64,000 nt of DNA from Pseudomonas putida (GCF_009883635.2 NZ_CP026115.2:4836001-4900000); one strand, 5' to 3'; numbered from the stretch's first letter, positions 43,286 through 52,947 are shown. The notes: a model not told the origin generated them from the letters alone. Program-made: numbers and translations.

Positions 43286-46189
43286 TCAGAGCTCCTGGCG
43301 CAGGTTGTCGGGATCATGGAAGGGCAGTTGCACCACCTTGGCATTGACCATCACGCCGCCTTCCACGCGGATCGGGATATGCATGCCAGGCGTCGCCTGA
43401 TGGGCGCCGGCGTAGGCCAGGCCGATGATCTGCCCCAGGGTCTGCGAATACTCGCAGGAGGTGACGTTACCGCTGATGTCCGGACCGTCCAGCACCAGGT
43501 GGCCTTCCAGCGGCTGCGGGCTGCCCTTGGGCAGGGTGAAACCGACCAGCTTGCGCTTGAGCGGCTGCGCTTCGAGGATCTCGATTGAGCGCTTGCCGAC
43601 GAAGAACGGCTTCTTGCGGCCGATCGCCCACTGCATGTCGATCTCCGCCGGGTGGGTCATGCCGTCGGTGTCCTGGCTGATGATCACGTGGCCTTTTTCC
43701 AGGCGCAGCAGGCGCTGGGTCTCGACGCCGAACGGGCGGATGCCCAGCCCGGCACCGGCCTGCATCAGCGCGTCCCACAGGCGCTCGGCGTTGCGCGCGG
43801 GCACGTGCAGTTCATAACCCAGCTCGCCGACGAAGCCGACCCGCAGGATGCGCGCCGGGATGCCGGCCACCGTGCCCAGGCGCACGCCCAGATAAGGGAA
43901 GGCGTCGGCCGACAGTTCGACATCGCCACACACTTTGGCCAGCACCTGGCGTGATAGCGGCCCGGCCAGGTTGACCGCGGCCAGGGCAGCGGTAACGTTG
44001 GTGATGTCCACGTCCAGCCGCCACTGTGCGTTCCACTTGAGCATCTGCTGGTAAATGCGGTCGACGCCGCTGGTGGTAGCGGTGACGTAGAAGTACTGCT
44101 CGGCCAGGCGCGCGCAGACGCCGTCGTCGATCACCACGCCGTGCTCGTTGGTCATCAGCGCATAGCGGGTGCGGCCGATGGCCAGCTTGGCGAAGCCAAA
44201 GGTGTACAGGCGCTCCAGCAGTTCGGCGGCGTCGGGGCCGCGCACGTCCAGGCCACCCAGGGTGGAAACGTCGATCAGGCCGACCTTTTCGCGCACATGG
44301 CGGGCTTCCTCCTGCATGCAGCGCTCGCGTTCATCCGCCTTGCCGTAATAGGCCGGGCGCTGCCAGATGCCGGCCGGCATCATCTTCGCGCCGGCTTGCA
44401 GGTGGCGGCGGTGCATCGGCGTCTGTCGGTATGGGTCGAACGCCCGGCCTGCGACATGCGCGAGCTTCTCCGCCTGGAATGGCGGGCGGGCGGTGGTGAC
44501 GCCGGTTTCGCTGATGCTGCGGCCGGTGGCCTGGGCCACCAGGCGTGCAGTGGGCAGCGCCGAGTGGCGGCCCTGGGACGGGCCCATGCCGACCGTGGAG
44601 AAGCGCTTGACCAACTGCACGTCGCGGTAGCCGCTGCGGGTGGCGTTGACGATATCGCGCACTTGCAGGTCTTCGTCGAAGTCGACGAAATCCTTGCCCT
44701 TGGGGTGCGGGAAGATTGGCCAGGGGAAGTTGACCTTGGCTTCGGCAACGTAGGCCGACGGCGTTGGCGCTTGCAGGCCCAGTGCCGCGAGGGCTTCGGC
44801 GGCGCCGCGGCTGGCGTCGGTGAGCACGTTGTCCAGGCAGTGCCGGCCGTTCACCGAGCCGGCGATGTCCAGGCCGGCGGGCAGGTGACTGATGGTGAAC
44901 TCGTCACGGTTGACGTCGTAGGCGAGCTTGCCGCCCGCCTGGCACAGCAGTTGATACACCGGCATGTAGCCGGCGGACATGCACAGCAAGTCGCAGGCCA
45001 CGCGCAGGCCGTGGTCACCCACCTTGCCCTGGCCGGTGATCGGGCGAATGTCCACGCCCGTAACGTGGCGCATACCTGCTTCGTGCAGGGCTTCATAGAC
45101 GGTACTGCCCAGGTGCAGGGGAATGTCGCGACGCTTGAGCTCGCTGGCCAGCGCAGCATCGGCGGGCGCGGCGCGCATGTCGACCAGGGCGGCGACAGCC
45201 ACGCCTTGCTCTTGCAGGTCGAGGGCGGCCAGGTAGCCGTCATCGTGGCCGGTGAGAATCACCGCGCGTTGCCCCGGCTTGACCGCGTACAGCTTCATCA
45301 ACCGCTGCGCGGCGCTGGTCAGCATCACCCCGGGCAGGTCGTTGTTGCGGAACACCACCGGCTGGTCGAACGACCCGGCGGCCACCAGGCAGCGGGTGGC
45401 GCGTATCTTGTACAGGCGCTTGTGCTGGATCACCGGCAGGTAGTTGTCGGTGAACCAGCCGTTGCAGGTGGCCTCGCACAGCACCTGGATGTTCGGGTGG
45501 CCTTCGACGGCGGCGAGCAGTTCCTGGCGCATGCTGGCGGCGCGGGTGCCGGCGATGTCGAAGCGGGCGTAGGTCAGCGAGCCGCCGAGCACCGGCTGTT
45601 GCTCGATCAGCAGCACCTTGGCCCCGGCATTGGCGGCGTCCAGCGCGGCGCGCAGGCCGGCCGGGCCGGCACCGATCACCGCCAGGTCGACAAACAGATA
45701 GGCCTTGTCGTAGTACTGCGGCCTGAAGCCGAGGTCGAGCACGCCGAGGCCGGCCTTCTTGCGGATCAACGGCTCCCACACCTTCCACATGCCCTTGGGC
45801 TTGTAGAACGAGCGGTAGTAGAAGCCCACCGGCATGAAGCGCGAGCACTTGCCCAGGTAGGCGTCGCGGTCGTGTTCCAGGCTGCCGTTGAAGTTCTGCC
45901 CGGCGACCACCTGGCCGTCACGGGCGGCCTCCAGGTCGGCCAGCACGTTGGGCTCTTCGGGGAGCTGCACCAAGGTGTTGGCGTCCTGCCCGGCCATGCT
46001 CAGCGGGCCACGCGGGCGGTGGTACTTGAACGAGCGCGACAGCAGCCAGCGGCCGTTGCCGAGCAGGGCACTGGCAATGGTGTCACCGGCAAAGCCCGGG
46101 CAGGCCTGGCCGTCGAATTCGAAACGCAGGGGCCGCTCGCGGTCGATCAGCAGGCCCATGGGCGCGGGGAGGCGAGTGAGGCTGTTCAT
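43286..46189 (-). CDS. soxA: Sarcosine oxidase alpha-subunit-like protein
   Basis: A 967-residue protein in the SoxA layout: an N-terminal 2Fe-2S-like ferredoxin-fold region without visible cluster cysteines (RPLRFEFDGQACPGFAGDTIASALL), a dinucleotide-binding domain (DLAVIGAGPAGLRAALDAANAGA) with NAD, and a C-terminal tetrahydrofolate-binding aminomethyltransferase domain (residues about 600-960). This subunit accepts the methylene group onto THF. The ATG overlaps the soxD stop (ATGA at 46186-46189). Confidence 0.9.
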   Translation of the reverse strand: MNSLTRLPAPMGLLIDRERPLRFEFDGQACPGFAGDTIASALLGNGRWLLSRSFKYHRPRGPLSMAGQDANTLVQLPEEPNVLADLEAARDGQVVAGQNFNGSLEHDRDAYLGKCSRFMPVGFYYRSFYKPKGMWKVWEPLIRKKAGLGVLDLGFRPQYYDKAYLFVDLAVIGAGPAGLRAALDAANAGAKVLLIEQQPVLGGSLTYARFDIAGTRAASMRQELLAAVEGHPNIQVLCEATCNGWFTDNYLPVIQHKRLYKIRATRCLVAAGSFDQPVVFRNNDLPGVMLTSAAQRLMKLYAVKPGQRAVILTGHDDGYLAALDLQEQGVAVAALVDMRAAPADAALASELKRRDIPLHLGSTVYEALHEAGMRHVTGVDIRPITGQGKVGDHGLRVACDLLCMSAGYMPVYQLLCQAGGKLAYDVNRDEFTISHLPAGLDIAGSVNGRHCLDNVLTDASRGAAEALAALGLQAPTPSAYVAEAKVNFPWPIFPHPKGKDFVDFDEDLQVRDIVNATRSGYRDVQLVKRFSTVGMGPSQGRHSALPTARLVAQATGRSISETGVTTARPPFQAEKLAHVAGRAFDPYRQTPMHRRHLQAGAKMMPAGIWQRPAYYGKADERERCMQEEARHVREKVGLIDVSTLGGLDVRGPDAAELLERLYTFGFAKLAIGRTRYALMTNEHGVVIDDGVCARLAEQYFYVTATTSGVDRIYQQMLKWNAQWRLDVDITNVTAALAAVNLAGPLSRQVLAKVCGDVELSADAFPYLGVRLGTVAGIPARILRVGFVGELGYELHVPARNAERLWDALMQAGAGLGIRPFGVETQRLLRLEKGHVIISQDTDGMTHPAEIDMQWAIGRKKPFFVGKRSIEILEAQPLKRKLVGFTLPKGSPQPLEGHLVLDGPDISGNVTSCEYSQTLGQIIGLAYAGAHQATPGMHIPIRVEGGVMVNAKVVQLPFHDPDNLRQEL

Positions 46190-46491
46190 CCGGCGATCTC
46201 CGGGGTGGCGGCGGGGGTGAAGTCGACGCGGCGGTCGAACAGATCTTTCGGGTCGAAGGTGCGCAGCACCTGGTCGCTGACGGTGTGTCGCTCGGCCAGG
46301 AACCAGTAGCTCGAGGCGTTGTGCAGCCACCATTCGATGACCACGCCGGCCAGGTTGTCGCTGTTGAACACGTAGTCGGCCCACTCGGTGTCAGTGCAAC
46401 TGGCCGGGTCGGGCATGGGCTTGAACTCGCCGCCGTAGGTGAACTCGCTGATGTTGCGCGGGCCGTTCAAGGGGCAGGTCAGGATTTTCAT
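46186..46491 (-). CDS. soxD: Divergent sarcosine oxidase delta-subunit-like protein
   Basis: A 101-residue SoxD homologue. The family start normally carries CPxCG zinc ligands; here it reads MKILTCPLNGP, so the first Cys (residue 6) is kept but the second is Asn9. The usual two-His segment is also altered: WWLHNASSYWFLAERH has a single His in the ligand region. Zinc binding is therefore doubtful. The rest (ISEFTYGGEFKPMPDP, VRDTVSDQVL-like RHTVSDQVLRTF) is recognisable. It sits in the standard place between soxB and soxA. Confidence 0.8.
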   Translation of the reverse strand: MKILTCPLNGPRNISEFTYGGEFKPMPDPASCTDTEWADYVFNSDNLAGVVIEWWLHNASSYWFLAERHTVSDQVLRTFDPKDLFDRRVDFTPAATPEIAG

Positions 46492-46503
46492 CGTCGTGTG
46501 CTC

Positions 46504-47745
46504 CTAGTGGCTGGCCGCGGTGGCGCCCATTTCGTTGACTTGCTGGAAGCGGCTGAAGCGCTCCAGGGCGAAGGGCGCGACCATCGCCGGCACCTTGCCG
46601 CCGCTGGCGACCAGCTCGGCCATGGTCTTGCCGCAGATCGGCGTGGCCTTGAAGCCCCAGGTGCCCCAGCCGGCGTCGAGGTAGTAGTTGCCGACCGGTG
46701 ACAGGCCCATGATCGGGCTGTAGTCCGGGGTCATGTCGGTGATCCCGGCCCACTGGCGCATCAGCTTGGCGTTGGCCATGAACGGGAACATCTCGATGGC
46801 GTGGGCCAGCAGGCTTTCCTTGAGATCAAGGGTAGAGCGGGTGTTGTACAGCGGGTAGGGGTCGGAGCCGCCGCCGAAGACGATCTCGCCACGGCTGGTC
46901 TGTTGCACGTAGCAGTGCAGCGCCGAAGAGCTCACCAGCGGGTCGAGGAACGGCTTGAACGGCTGGGTGACCATGGCCTGCAGCGGGTAGGTGTGGATCG
47001 GCGCGCGGATGCCGGCCTTGGCCAACAGCTGTGAGCTGGCCCCGGCCACCGCCTGCACCACGCAGCCGCACTGCACGGTGCCGCGGTTGGTCTTGACCGC
47101 TTCGATACGGCCATTGCGGATCAGCAGGTCCTGCACTTCGGTCAGTTGATGGATTTCTACGCCGCGCTTGGCGGCCTGCTTGGCGTAGCCCCAGGCCACC
47201 GCATCGTGCCGCGCGGTGGCGCCGTCGATGTGCCAGAGGCCCGCCAGCACCGGCAGGTGGCCGGGGTCGAGGTTCAGGCTCGGCACCAGCTCGCGGATCT
47301 GCTGGCGGTCGATCATTTCAGTGCGCCCGCCGAAGTGCTTGTTGACCTCGGCGCGCTGGCGGAAGGCGCGCACGGTGGCGTCGGTGTGCGCCAGTGTCAG
47401 CTGGCCGCGCTCGGAGTACATGATATTGAAGTCGAACTCGTTGGACAGGTTCTGGAACATCCGCACCGATTCTGCGTAGAAGCGCACGCCCTCGGAGGTG
47501 AGGTAGTTGGAGCGGATCACGGCGGTGTTGCGCGCCGTGTTGCCGCCGCCCAGGTAGGCCTTTTCCAGCACGGCGACGTTGGTCACGCCGTGGTACTTGG
47601 CCAGGTAGTAGGCGATGGCCAGGCCGTGGCCGCCGCCGCCGATGATCACCACGTCATAGCGCGGCTTGAGTTCGCACGGTGGCGGCAGGTCGACCTCCAC
47701 CGGGTAGTCGGCGCTCAGGCCGTGTTTCAGCAGGGCGAAAGGCAT
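46504..47745 (-). CDS. soxB: Sarcosine oxidase beta-subunit-like flavoprotein
   Basis: A 413-residue DAO-family flavoprotein. The FAD motif is [18 protein letters not shown] near residues 32-49. [11 protein letters not shown] carries the His that binds FMN covalently in sarcosine oxidases, and [16 protein letters not shown] is the C-terminal flavin loop. It oxidises the N-methyl amine. The start at 47745 has AGGAG nine bases upstream and lies inside folD by 19 bases, so translation is coupled. Confidence 0.9.
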   Translation of the reverse strand: MPFALLKHGLSADYPVEVDLPPPCELKPRYDVVIIGGGGHGLAIAYYLAKYHGVTNVAVLEKAYLGGGNTARNTAVIRSNYLTSEGVRFYAESVRMFQNLSNEFDFNIMYSERGQLTLAHTDATVRAFRQRAEVNKHFGGRTEMIDRQQIRELVPSLNLDPGHLPVLAGLWHIDGATARHDAVAWGYAKQAAKRGVEIHQLTEVQDLLIRNGRIEAVKTNRGTVQCGCVVQAVAGASSQLLAKAGIRAPIHTYPLQAMVTQPFKPFLDPLVSSSALHCYVQQTSRGEIVFGGGSDPYPLYNTRSTLDLKESLLAHAIEMFPFMANAKLMRQWAGITDMTPDYSPIMGLSPVGNYYLDAGWGTWGFKATPICGKTMAELVASGGKVPAMVAPFALERFSRFQQVNEMGATAASH

Positions 47746-48638
47746 GGGGTGCGCTCCTGGTGGGCGGCCTGTTGCTGCAGGTCGAGGGCGAGCAGGGTGT
47801 TTTTCATCAGGTAGGCGATGGTCATCGGGCCGACGCCGCCGGGCACCGGAGTGATGGCGGCGACCTGGGGCAGGGCGGCAGCGAAATCGACATCGCCGAC
47901 CAGGCGGCTGTGGCCGCCTTCCTCGATGCGGTTGATGCCGACATCGATCACCACCGCGCCAGGCTTGAGCCACTCGGAGCCGATCAGCTTCGGCTTGCCT
48001 ACCGCTGCGACAAGGATGTCGGCCTGGCGGCACAGCACCGGCAGATCGCGACTGCGTGAGTGCACCACGGTCACCGTACAGTCGGCCTGCAGCAGCAGCG
48101 CGGCCATGGGTTTGCCGACAATGTTCGAGCGGCCGACCACCACCGCATGCTTGCCGCGCAGCTCGCCGCAAGCATCGCGCAGCAGGCGCATGCAGCCGCT
48201 GGGGGTGCAGGGCGTGAGCACATCACGCCCCTGGGCCAGGCCACCGACGTTTTCGCTGTGGAAACCGTCCACGTCCTTCAGCGGGCTGATCGCCTGGAGA
48301 ATGCAGTGCTCGTCGACATGCTCGGGCAGCGGCAACTGCACGAGGATGCCGTTGACCTCGCTGTCACGGTTGAGCCGGTCGATCAGGGTCAGCAGCTGCG
48401 CCTGGGTGGTGTCGGCCGGCAGGCGATGTTCCAGCGAGCGAATGCCCACTTCCTCGGCGCGCAGCACCTTGTTGCGCACATACACCTGGCTGGCCGCGTC
48501 AGCCCCGACCAATACCACCGCCAGGCCCGGCTGCACGCCGCCTTGGCGCAAGGTCTGCACCTGCTCGCGAACCTCGGCCAGCACCCGCGCCGCGGTGGCC
48601 TTGCCGTCGATCAGCTTGATGCTGGGGATGGCATTCAT
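47727..48638 (-). CDS. folD: FolD: methylene-THF dehydrogenase / cyclohydrolase
   Basis: A 303-residue bifunctional enzyme with the catalytic Tyr53 and Lys57 in [18 protein letters not shown] for NADP binding and PGGVGPMT near the C-terminus. It converts 5,10-methylene-THF to 10-formyl-THF. It lies between purU and soxB, overlapping purU by four bases. A housekeeping folD is expected elsewhere, so this is likely a dedicated paralogue for the THF-bound carbon made by the Sox complex. The C-terminal tail is about 15 residues longer than in E. coli. Confidence 0.92.
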   Translation of the reverse strand: MNAIPSIKLIDGKATAARVLAEVREQVQTLRQGGVQPGLAVVLVGADAASQVYVRNKVLRAEEVGIRSLEHRLPADTTQAQLLTLIDRLNRDSEVNGILVQLPLPEHVDEHCILQAISPLKDVDGFHSENVGGLAQGRDVLTPCTPSGCMRLLRDACGELRGKHAVVVGRSNIVGKPMAALLLQADCTVTVVHSRSRDLPVLCRQADILVAAVGKPKLIGSEWLKPGAVVIDVGINRIEEGGHSRLVGDVDFAAALPQVAAITPVPGGVGPMTIAYLMKNTLLALDLQQQAAHQERTPCLSPC

Positions 48639-49501
48639 TTGAAGATCACCGTGCGGTCGTGGTTGAGGAACACCCGGTGTTCGAGGTGGTATTTGACGGC
48701 GCGGGACAGGGCGATGGTCTCGGTGTCGCGGCCGATCGCCACCAGGTCGTCGGGGGCGTAGGCGTGGTCCACGCGCTGCACTTCCTGCTCGATGATCGGG
48801 CCTTCGTCGAGGTCGCGGGTGACATAGTGGGCGGTGGCGCCGATCAGCTTGACGCCACGCTGGTAGGCCTGGTGATAAGGCTTGGCGCCCTTGAAACCGG
48901 GCAGGAACGAGTGGTGGATGTTGATTGCCCGGCCCGACAGCTGGCGGCACAGGTCGTCGGAGAGGATCTGCATGTAGCGCGCCAGCACCACCAGTTCGGT
49001 GCCGGTGTCCTCGACGATGCGCATCAGCGCGGCTTCCTGCTCGGCCTTGGTGTCCTTGGTCACCGGCAGGTAGACGAAGCGGATGCCCTGGCGCTCGGCC
49101 ATGGGCCGCAGGTCGAGGTGGTTGGAAACCACGGCGGTGATCTGCATGTCCAGCTCGCCCTTGGCGTGGCGGTAGAGCAGGTCGGCCAGGCAGTGGTCGA
49201 ACTTGCTGACCATCAGCAGCACGCGCAGTGGCCGGGCGCTGCTGTGCAGGCTCCAGTCCATGTCGAAGCGCTGGGCCACATCGGCGAAGCCTGCTTCCAG
49301 CTGCGGGGTGTCGCCGCTGACACCGGTGTTGTAGCGGAACACCGCACGCATGAAGAAGCGGCCATCGTCCTCGTCGTCGAACTGCGCCATCTCGCTGATG
49401 TAGCAACCGTGCTCGGCCAGGTAGGTGGTCACCGCCGCGACGATGCCGGACACGGCCGGGCAACTGACGCGCAGGATGAAGTGATCGGGAGCGGGGTGCA
49501 T
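48635..49501 (-). CDS. purU: PurU: formyltetrahydrofolate deformylase
   Basis: A 288-residue enzyme with an N-terminal ACT domain (residues about 5-80) and a C-terminal formyltransferase-like domain. The catalytic Asn/His are in [20 protein letters not shown] and the Asp in [14 protein letters not shown]. It hydrolyses 10-formyl-THF to THF and formate. It is the first gene of the operon purU-folD-soxBDAG, which fits release of the one-carbon unit as formate. The ATG at 49501 gives the normal beginning; an upstream start is possible. Confidence 0.92.
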   Translation of the reverse strand: MHPAPDHFILRVSCPAVSGIVAAVTTYLAEHGCYISEMAQFDDEDDGRFFMRAVFRYNTGVSGDTPQLEAGFADVAQRFDMDWSLHSSARPLRVLLMVSKFDHCLADLLYRHAKGELDMQITAVVSNHLDLRPMAERQGIRFVYLPVTKDTKAEQEAALMRIVEDTGTELVVLARYMQILSDDLCRQLSGRAINIHHSFLPGFKGAKPYHQAYQRGVKLIGATAHYVTRDLDEGPIIEQEVQRVDHAYAPDDLVAIGRDTETIALSRAVKYHLEHRVFLNHDRTVIFK

Positions 49502-49591
49502 GTCGGATAGGCCTCGTGATGGAGTGGGGCAGGTCTGGCACAAGGGCGAAAGAAGCTTCGCGGCGGGCGAAGTGATGTTTCTTGATGGGAA

Positions 49592-49617
49592 TATAAATTT
49601 CCCTTGAGCGATTTATA
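49592..49617. promoter_or_regulatory. Inverted repeat TATAAAT-N12-ATTTATA, possible operator
   Basis: Perfect 7-bp arms separated by 12 bases, about 90 bases upstream of purU and 109 bases before the divergent gene at 49726. It could serve the sox operon regulator, which is not in the window. The element is much AT-richer than its flanks. Confidence 0.3.
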
Positions 49618-49725
49618 GGCGAAGCGAGGGGCCGTGGTCTAGTTGTTTGTGAAATTTTTTATCCTGACAGGAAAGTTTTTCTGAAGCGTTTACTGAGAAC
49701 GGGCCGGTGAAGCTATGCTTGCTCC

Positions 49726-50127
49726 ATGAGCACCCCACCCCCTCTTCGCCAACCGTGCCCCCCTGGCGCCTGTGACTGCGGCCGCGAACACCTGGCCGAG
49801 CACCCGCCAGCGGCCCAGCGCATCCTCCTGCTCACCCGCCAGGAAGAAAAGCGCCTGCTCGAACGCCTGGAAAACCTCAAGGACCTGGAAGACCTGCAAC
49901 GCCTGCAGCAACGGCTGTACGAAAACCTCGGCATCCGCGTGCACATCAGCCCCGGCTTCAACGAAGTGCGGACCATGCGCGGCATCGTCATCGAACTCGA
50001 CGACCAGCCCGGCCTGTGCCGCAAGACCCGCCAGTCGATCCCGGCCGCGATCCGCCGGGGCCTGGAGCGCAATCCGCAGGTGGCGTTCCGCTTGCTCGAC
50101 GCGCATGACTTGCTCAGAGACGCGTGA
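49726..50127 (+). CDS. Conserved-looking protein of unknown function, Cys-rich N-terminus
   Basis: A 133-residue protein. The N-terminus [10 protein letters not shown] holds three cysteines in a metal-site-like pattern. It is followed by a helical, leucine- and arginine-rich stretch (residues 35-70) and an alpha/beta tail. I recognise no family. It lies just upstream of mbtH but stops before the PvdS-type promoter at 50131-50154, so it is probably not part of the pyoverdine regulon. Confidence 0.5.
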   Translation: MSTPPPLRQPCPPGACDCGREHLAEHPPAAQRILLLTRQEEKRLLERLENLKDLEDLQRLQQRLYENLGIRVHISPGFNEVRTMRGIVIELDDQPGLCRKTRQSIPAAIRRGLERNPQVAFRLLDAHDLLRDA

Positions 50128-50130
50128 GGC

Positions 50131-50154
50131 TAATTTTTCCGCAGCGCCCTACGT
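50131..50154 (+). promoter_or_regulatory. PvdS-type sigma-factor promoter
   Basis: TAATT, 16 bases, then CGT: the PvdS/iron-starvation box layout TAAAT-N16/17-CGT with one mismatch in the -35. It lies 62 bases before the mbtH start and should drive mbtH and the thioesterase under iron limitation. Confidence 0.6.
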
Positions 50155-50215
50155 CTACCTGAGAACCTCCCTGCGCCAGGCGCGCAGTGGCAGCCATCAC
50201 TCAAGGAGACAGGCA

Positions 50216-50437
50216 ATGACTTCCGTATTCGACCGCGACGATATCCAGTTCCAGGTAGTGGTCAACCACGAAGAGCAATATTCCATCTGGCCGGACTACA
50301 AGGCTATCCCCGAAGGCTGGCGCGCGGTGGGCAAGAGCGGCCTGAAGAAGGACTGCCTGGCCTACATCGACGAAGTCTGGACCGACATGCGCCCCTTGAG
50401 CCTGCGCCAGCAGATGGCCGCAGCTGCCGCCCAGTGA
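50216..50437 (+). CDS. mbtH: MbtH-like protein
   Basis: A 73-residue MbtH protein with the family signature: [49 protein letters not shown], including the Trp residues that pack against NRPS adenylation domains. MbtH proteins are needed for adenylation activity in siderophore synthesis. It starts behind AAGGAGA, is behind a PvdS-type promoter and overlaps the thioesterase gene by four bases (GTGA). It corresponds to the small partner of the pyoverdine synthetases. Confidence 0.95.
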   Translation: MTSVFDRDDIQFQVVVNHEEQYSIWPDYKAIPEGWRAVGKSGLKKDCLAYIDEVWTDMRPLSLRQQMAAAAAQ

Positions 50438-51153
50438 CCACAATCAACCTGCTGTGCCTGCCGTATTCCGGGGCCAGTGCCATGGTCTACAGCCGCTGGC
50501 GGCGCAAGCTGCCGGCCTGGCTGCAGGTGCGCCCGGTCGAGTTGCCCGGGCGTGGCGCGCGCATGGGCGAGCCGCTGCAGACCGACATGCAGGCGCTGGC
50601 CCGGCAACTGGCCAACGAGCAACGCTTGGCCGCCAACGCGCCTTATGCCTTGCTCGGCCATAGCCTGGGCGCACTGCTGGCCTTCGAACTGGCCCACGAA
50701 CTGCGCGTGCTGGGCTGCCCGCCGCCGCTGGCACTGTTCGCCTGCGGCACTGCGGCGCCCACCCGGCGCGAGGATTACGACGGCAACAATTGGCGCGACC
50801 CCAAGACCGATGAACAGCTCAAGTCCGAGCTGCGCGAGCTCAATGGCACGCCGGAGGAGGTGCTGGCCAATGCCGAGCTGATGAGCCTGACCTTGCCGAC
50901 TTTACGCGCCGACTTCCTGCTCTGCGGCCGTTACCTCTACCTTCAACGGCCTGCCTTGCAGTGCCCGTTGCACGTGCTCGGTGGGGAAGCGGACCGGGCC
51001 AGCGCAGAGCAACTACATGCCTGGCGCAAGGAAACCCTCGGTGATTTCTCGCTGCAGATGTTCCCCGGCGGCCACTTCTTCATCCATGAGCATGAGGATC
51101 GGGTGCTCGGTGCGCTGACGCAGGCCCTTGAAGCACATCGGCTTTCTGCCTGA
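50434..51153 (+). CDS. Type II thioesterase of pyoverdine synthesis
   Basis: A 239-residue alpha/beta hydrolase that begins at GTG inside the mbtH stop codon. [34 protein letters not shown] with Ser77 as nucleophile, and GGHFFI with the catalytic His form the type II thioesterase signature. It clears wrongly loaded acyl groups from NRPS carrier domains. The pair with mbtH matches the PA2411/PA2412 arrangement of P. aeruginosa. Confidence 0.92.
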   Translation: MTTINLLCLPYSGASAMVYSRWRRKLPAWLQVRPVELPGRGARMGEPLQTDMQALARQLANEQRLAANAPYALLGHSLGALLAFELAHELRVLGCPPPLALFACGTAAPTRREDYDGNNWRDPKTDEQLKSELRELNGTPEEVLANAELMSLTLPTLRADFLLCGRYLYLQRPALQCPLHVLGGEADRASAEQLHAWRKETLGDFSLQMFPGGHFFIHEHEDRVLGALTQALEAHRLSA

Positions 51154-51166
51154 TTGACGGCGCCGC

Positions 51167-51200
51167 TTGCCTGGGGGAGGCTAGGGCTTTTCCCAGGCAA
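51167..51200 (+). other. 9-bp stem-loop in the hydrolase leader
   Basis: TTGCCTGGG and CCCAGGCAA are perfect complements around a 16-base loop, directly before the ribosome site (AAGGGG) of the hydrolase gene. No U-tract follows. It may be an attenuating or RNA-stabilising hairpin between the thioesterase and hydrolase genes. Confidence 0.35.
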
Positions 51201-51210
51201 GGGGCAGACA

Positions 51211-51762
51211 ATGCTGATCGAACATCACAAGGCCACGCTGCTGGTCGTCGATATCCAGGAAAAGCTCATTGGCGCCATGAGCGACCCACAAGGCACCCGC
51301 GCCCGAGCGCGCTGGCTGCTCTCGGCCTGCAACGACCTGGAACTGCCGATCGTGATTTCCGAGCAGTATCCCAAAGGCCTGGGTCACACCTTGGCGGAAC
51401 TTACCGAAGTAGCTCCGGCGGCCGAGGTGGTGGAAAAGACCCATTTCTCCTGCGTGGCCGCCGCGTGCCTGCCGGCCAGCCTCATGGCCCGTGAGCAGGT
51501 GATCGTCTGCGGCATGGAAACCCACGTCTGCGTGCTGCAGACCGTGCTCGGCCTGCAGGCCCTGGGCAAGCAGGTGTTCGTGGTCGAGGATGCCTGCGAC
51601 AGCCGCACCCCGGCCAACAAGGCTGCGGGCCTTGCGCGCATGCGCCAGGCCGGGGCGCAGGTGGTGACCCGGGAAATGGTCCTGTTCGAGCTCATGGGCA
51701 GCGCCAGCCACCCGCAGTTCCGCCACATCAGCAAGACCTACATGGTCGGTGAACAGCCCTGA
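51211..51762 (+). CDS. Isochorismatase-like cysteine hydrolase
   Basis: A 183-residue alpha/beta hydrolase with the triad Asp14 (VVDIQEK), Lys76 (EKTHFSC) and Cys107 (ETHVCVLQT), as in the YcaC/nicotinamidase superfamily. The cysteine triad indicates amide or imide hydrolysis; the substrate is unknown. It is downstream of the pyoverdine-linked thioesterase gene and directly in front of a DUF1615 gene, overlapping it by four bases. Confidence 0.85.
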   Translation: MLIEHHKATLLVVDIQEKLIGAMSDPQGTRARARWLLSACNDLELPIVISEQYPKGLGHTLAELTEVAPAAEVVEKTHFSCVAAACLPASLMAREQVIVCGMETHVCVLQTVLGLQALGKQVFVVEDACDSRTPANKAAGLARMRQAGAQVVTREMVLFELMGSASHPQFRHISKTYMVGEQP

Positions 51763-52841
51763 ACGGCCGACTGTGGGCGGCAGGGCTGATGGCCCTGGCG
51801 CTGCTGCAGGGCTGCGCCGGGCGCCGCGAGGAAGAGCCTGAGGCCGACCCGGCCAAGGTGCGGGCCCAGCTGCTGCGCCTGCTGCCGGCCCAGGCCAAGG
51901 ACCGCGAAGGCTGGGCCAGGGATATCCAGGTGGCGTTCGAGGCCCAGCGCATCGCGCCGAGCAAACGCAACCTGTGCGCGGTGCTGGCGGTGACCGAGCA
52001 GGAGTCGACCTTCAACGTCGACCCACAGGTACCCAACCTGGGGCGCATCGCCCGTGAGGAAATCGACCGCCGTGCGGCGCGCCTGCACATTCCCACGCTG
52101 CTGGTCGACGGTGCACTGAAGACGCCCTCAGGCAATGGCCAGAGCTATCAGCAGCGCCTGCTGGCGGTGCGCAGCGAGAAGCAGCTGAGCGCGCTGTACG
52201 ACGAGTTCATCGCGCGCCTGCCGTTGGGCAAGACGCTGCTCGGCGGGTTGAACCCGGTGCACACCGGTGGGCCGATGCAGGTCAGCATCGAGTTCGCGGA
52301 AAAACACGCCAAGGATTATCCCTACACCTATGACGGCACTATCCGCCAGGAAGTCTTCAGCCGCCGTGGGGGCATGTACTTCGGTATTGCCCATTTGCTC
52401 GGCTATCCGGCGCATTACGAGCGCCAGCTGTACCGCTTCGCCGATTTCAACGCGGGCTGGTACGCCAGCCGCAATGCCGCGTTCCAGGCCGCGTTGAGCA
52501 AGGTCACGGGGGCGGACCTGGCACTGGATGGCGACTTGATCGCCCCGGGTTCGATCTTGCCCGGCAGCACCGAGCAGGCGGCGCGCAAGCTCGGCGTCAA
52601 GCTGGGGCTGCGTAATCCACAGATCCGCAGCCAGCTGGAGTTGGGCGACAGTCTGGCGTTCGAGGACAGCAAGCTGTACAGCGGGGTGTTTGCCCTGGCC
52701 GATGCAGCGGCAGGCAAGCCACTGCCGCGGGCGGTGTTGCCGGGGATCGAGCTGAAGAGCCCGAAGATTACCCGCAAGCTGACCACCGCCTGGTTTGCCG
52801 GGCGAGTGGATGAGCGATATGAGCGTTGCATGAACCGGTAG
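51759..52841 (+). CDS. DUF1615 lipoprotein with probable CTG start
   Basis: A DUF1615 protein of about 360 residues (350 from the first ATG). The lipobox LLQGC lies only eight residues after the ATG at 51789, too close to give a working signal peptide. The only other in-frame starts before an upstream stop are CTG codons. CTG at 51759 overlaps the previous stop as CTGA, exactly where neighbouring genes use ATGA, and yields a normal signal (LNGRLWAAGLMALALLQGC). DUF1615 function is unknown; the mature domain has a GMYFGIAHLLGYPAHYERQLYRFADFNAGWYASRNAAFQ core. Confidence 0.75.
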   Translation: MNGRLWAAGLMALALLQGCAGRREEEPEADPAKVRAQLLRLLPAQAKDREGWARDIQVAFEAQRIAPSKRNLCAVLAVTEQESTFNVDPQVPNLGRIAREEIDRRAARLHIPTLLVDGALKTPSGNGQSYQQRLLAVRSEKQLSALYDEFIARLPLGKTLLGGLNPVHTGGPMQVSIEFAEKHAKDYPYTYDGTIRQEVFSRRGGMYFGIAHLLGYPAHYERQLYRFADFNAGWYASRNAAFQAALSKVTGADLALDGDLIAPGSILPGSTEQAARKLGVKLGLRNPQIRSQLELGDSLAFEDSKLYSGVFALADAAAGKPLPRAVLPGIELKSPKITRKLTTAWFAGRVDERYERCMNR

Positions 52842-52852
52842 ATTTTTGCCTG

Positions 52853-52937
52853 TGCCGGCCTCTTCGCGGGGCAAGCCCGCTCCCACAGGTTCAACGCGGC
52901 CCCTGTAGGAGCGGGCTTGTCCCGCGAAGAGGCCGGT
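52853..52937. repeat. REP doublet (inverted pair)
   Basis: GCCGGCCTCTTCGCGGGGCAAG faces GAGCGGGCTTGTCCCGCGAAGAGGCCGG. It separates the convergent DUF1615 and fpvF genes. Confidence 0.9.
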
Positions 52938-52947
52938 ACTGGCGACA

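Noticed and set aside
49592..49617. TAAAT sites here as PvdS promoters
   Set aside because: TAAAT is followed after 16 bases by ATA, not CGT, on both strands. It is better described as an inverted repeat.
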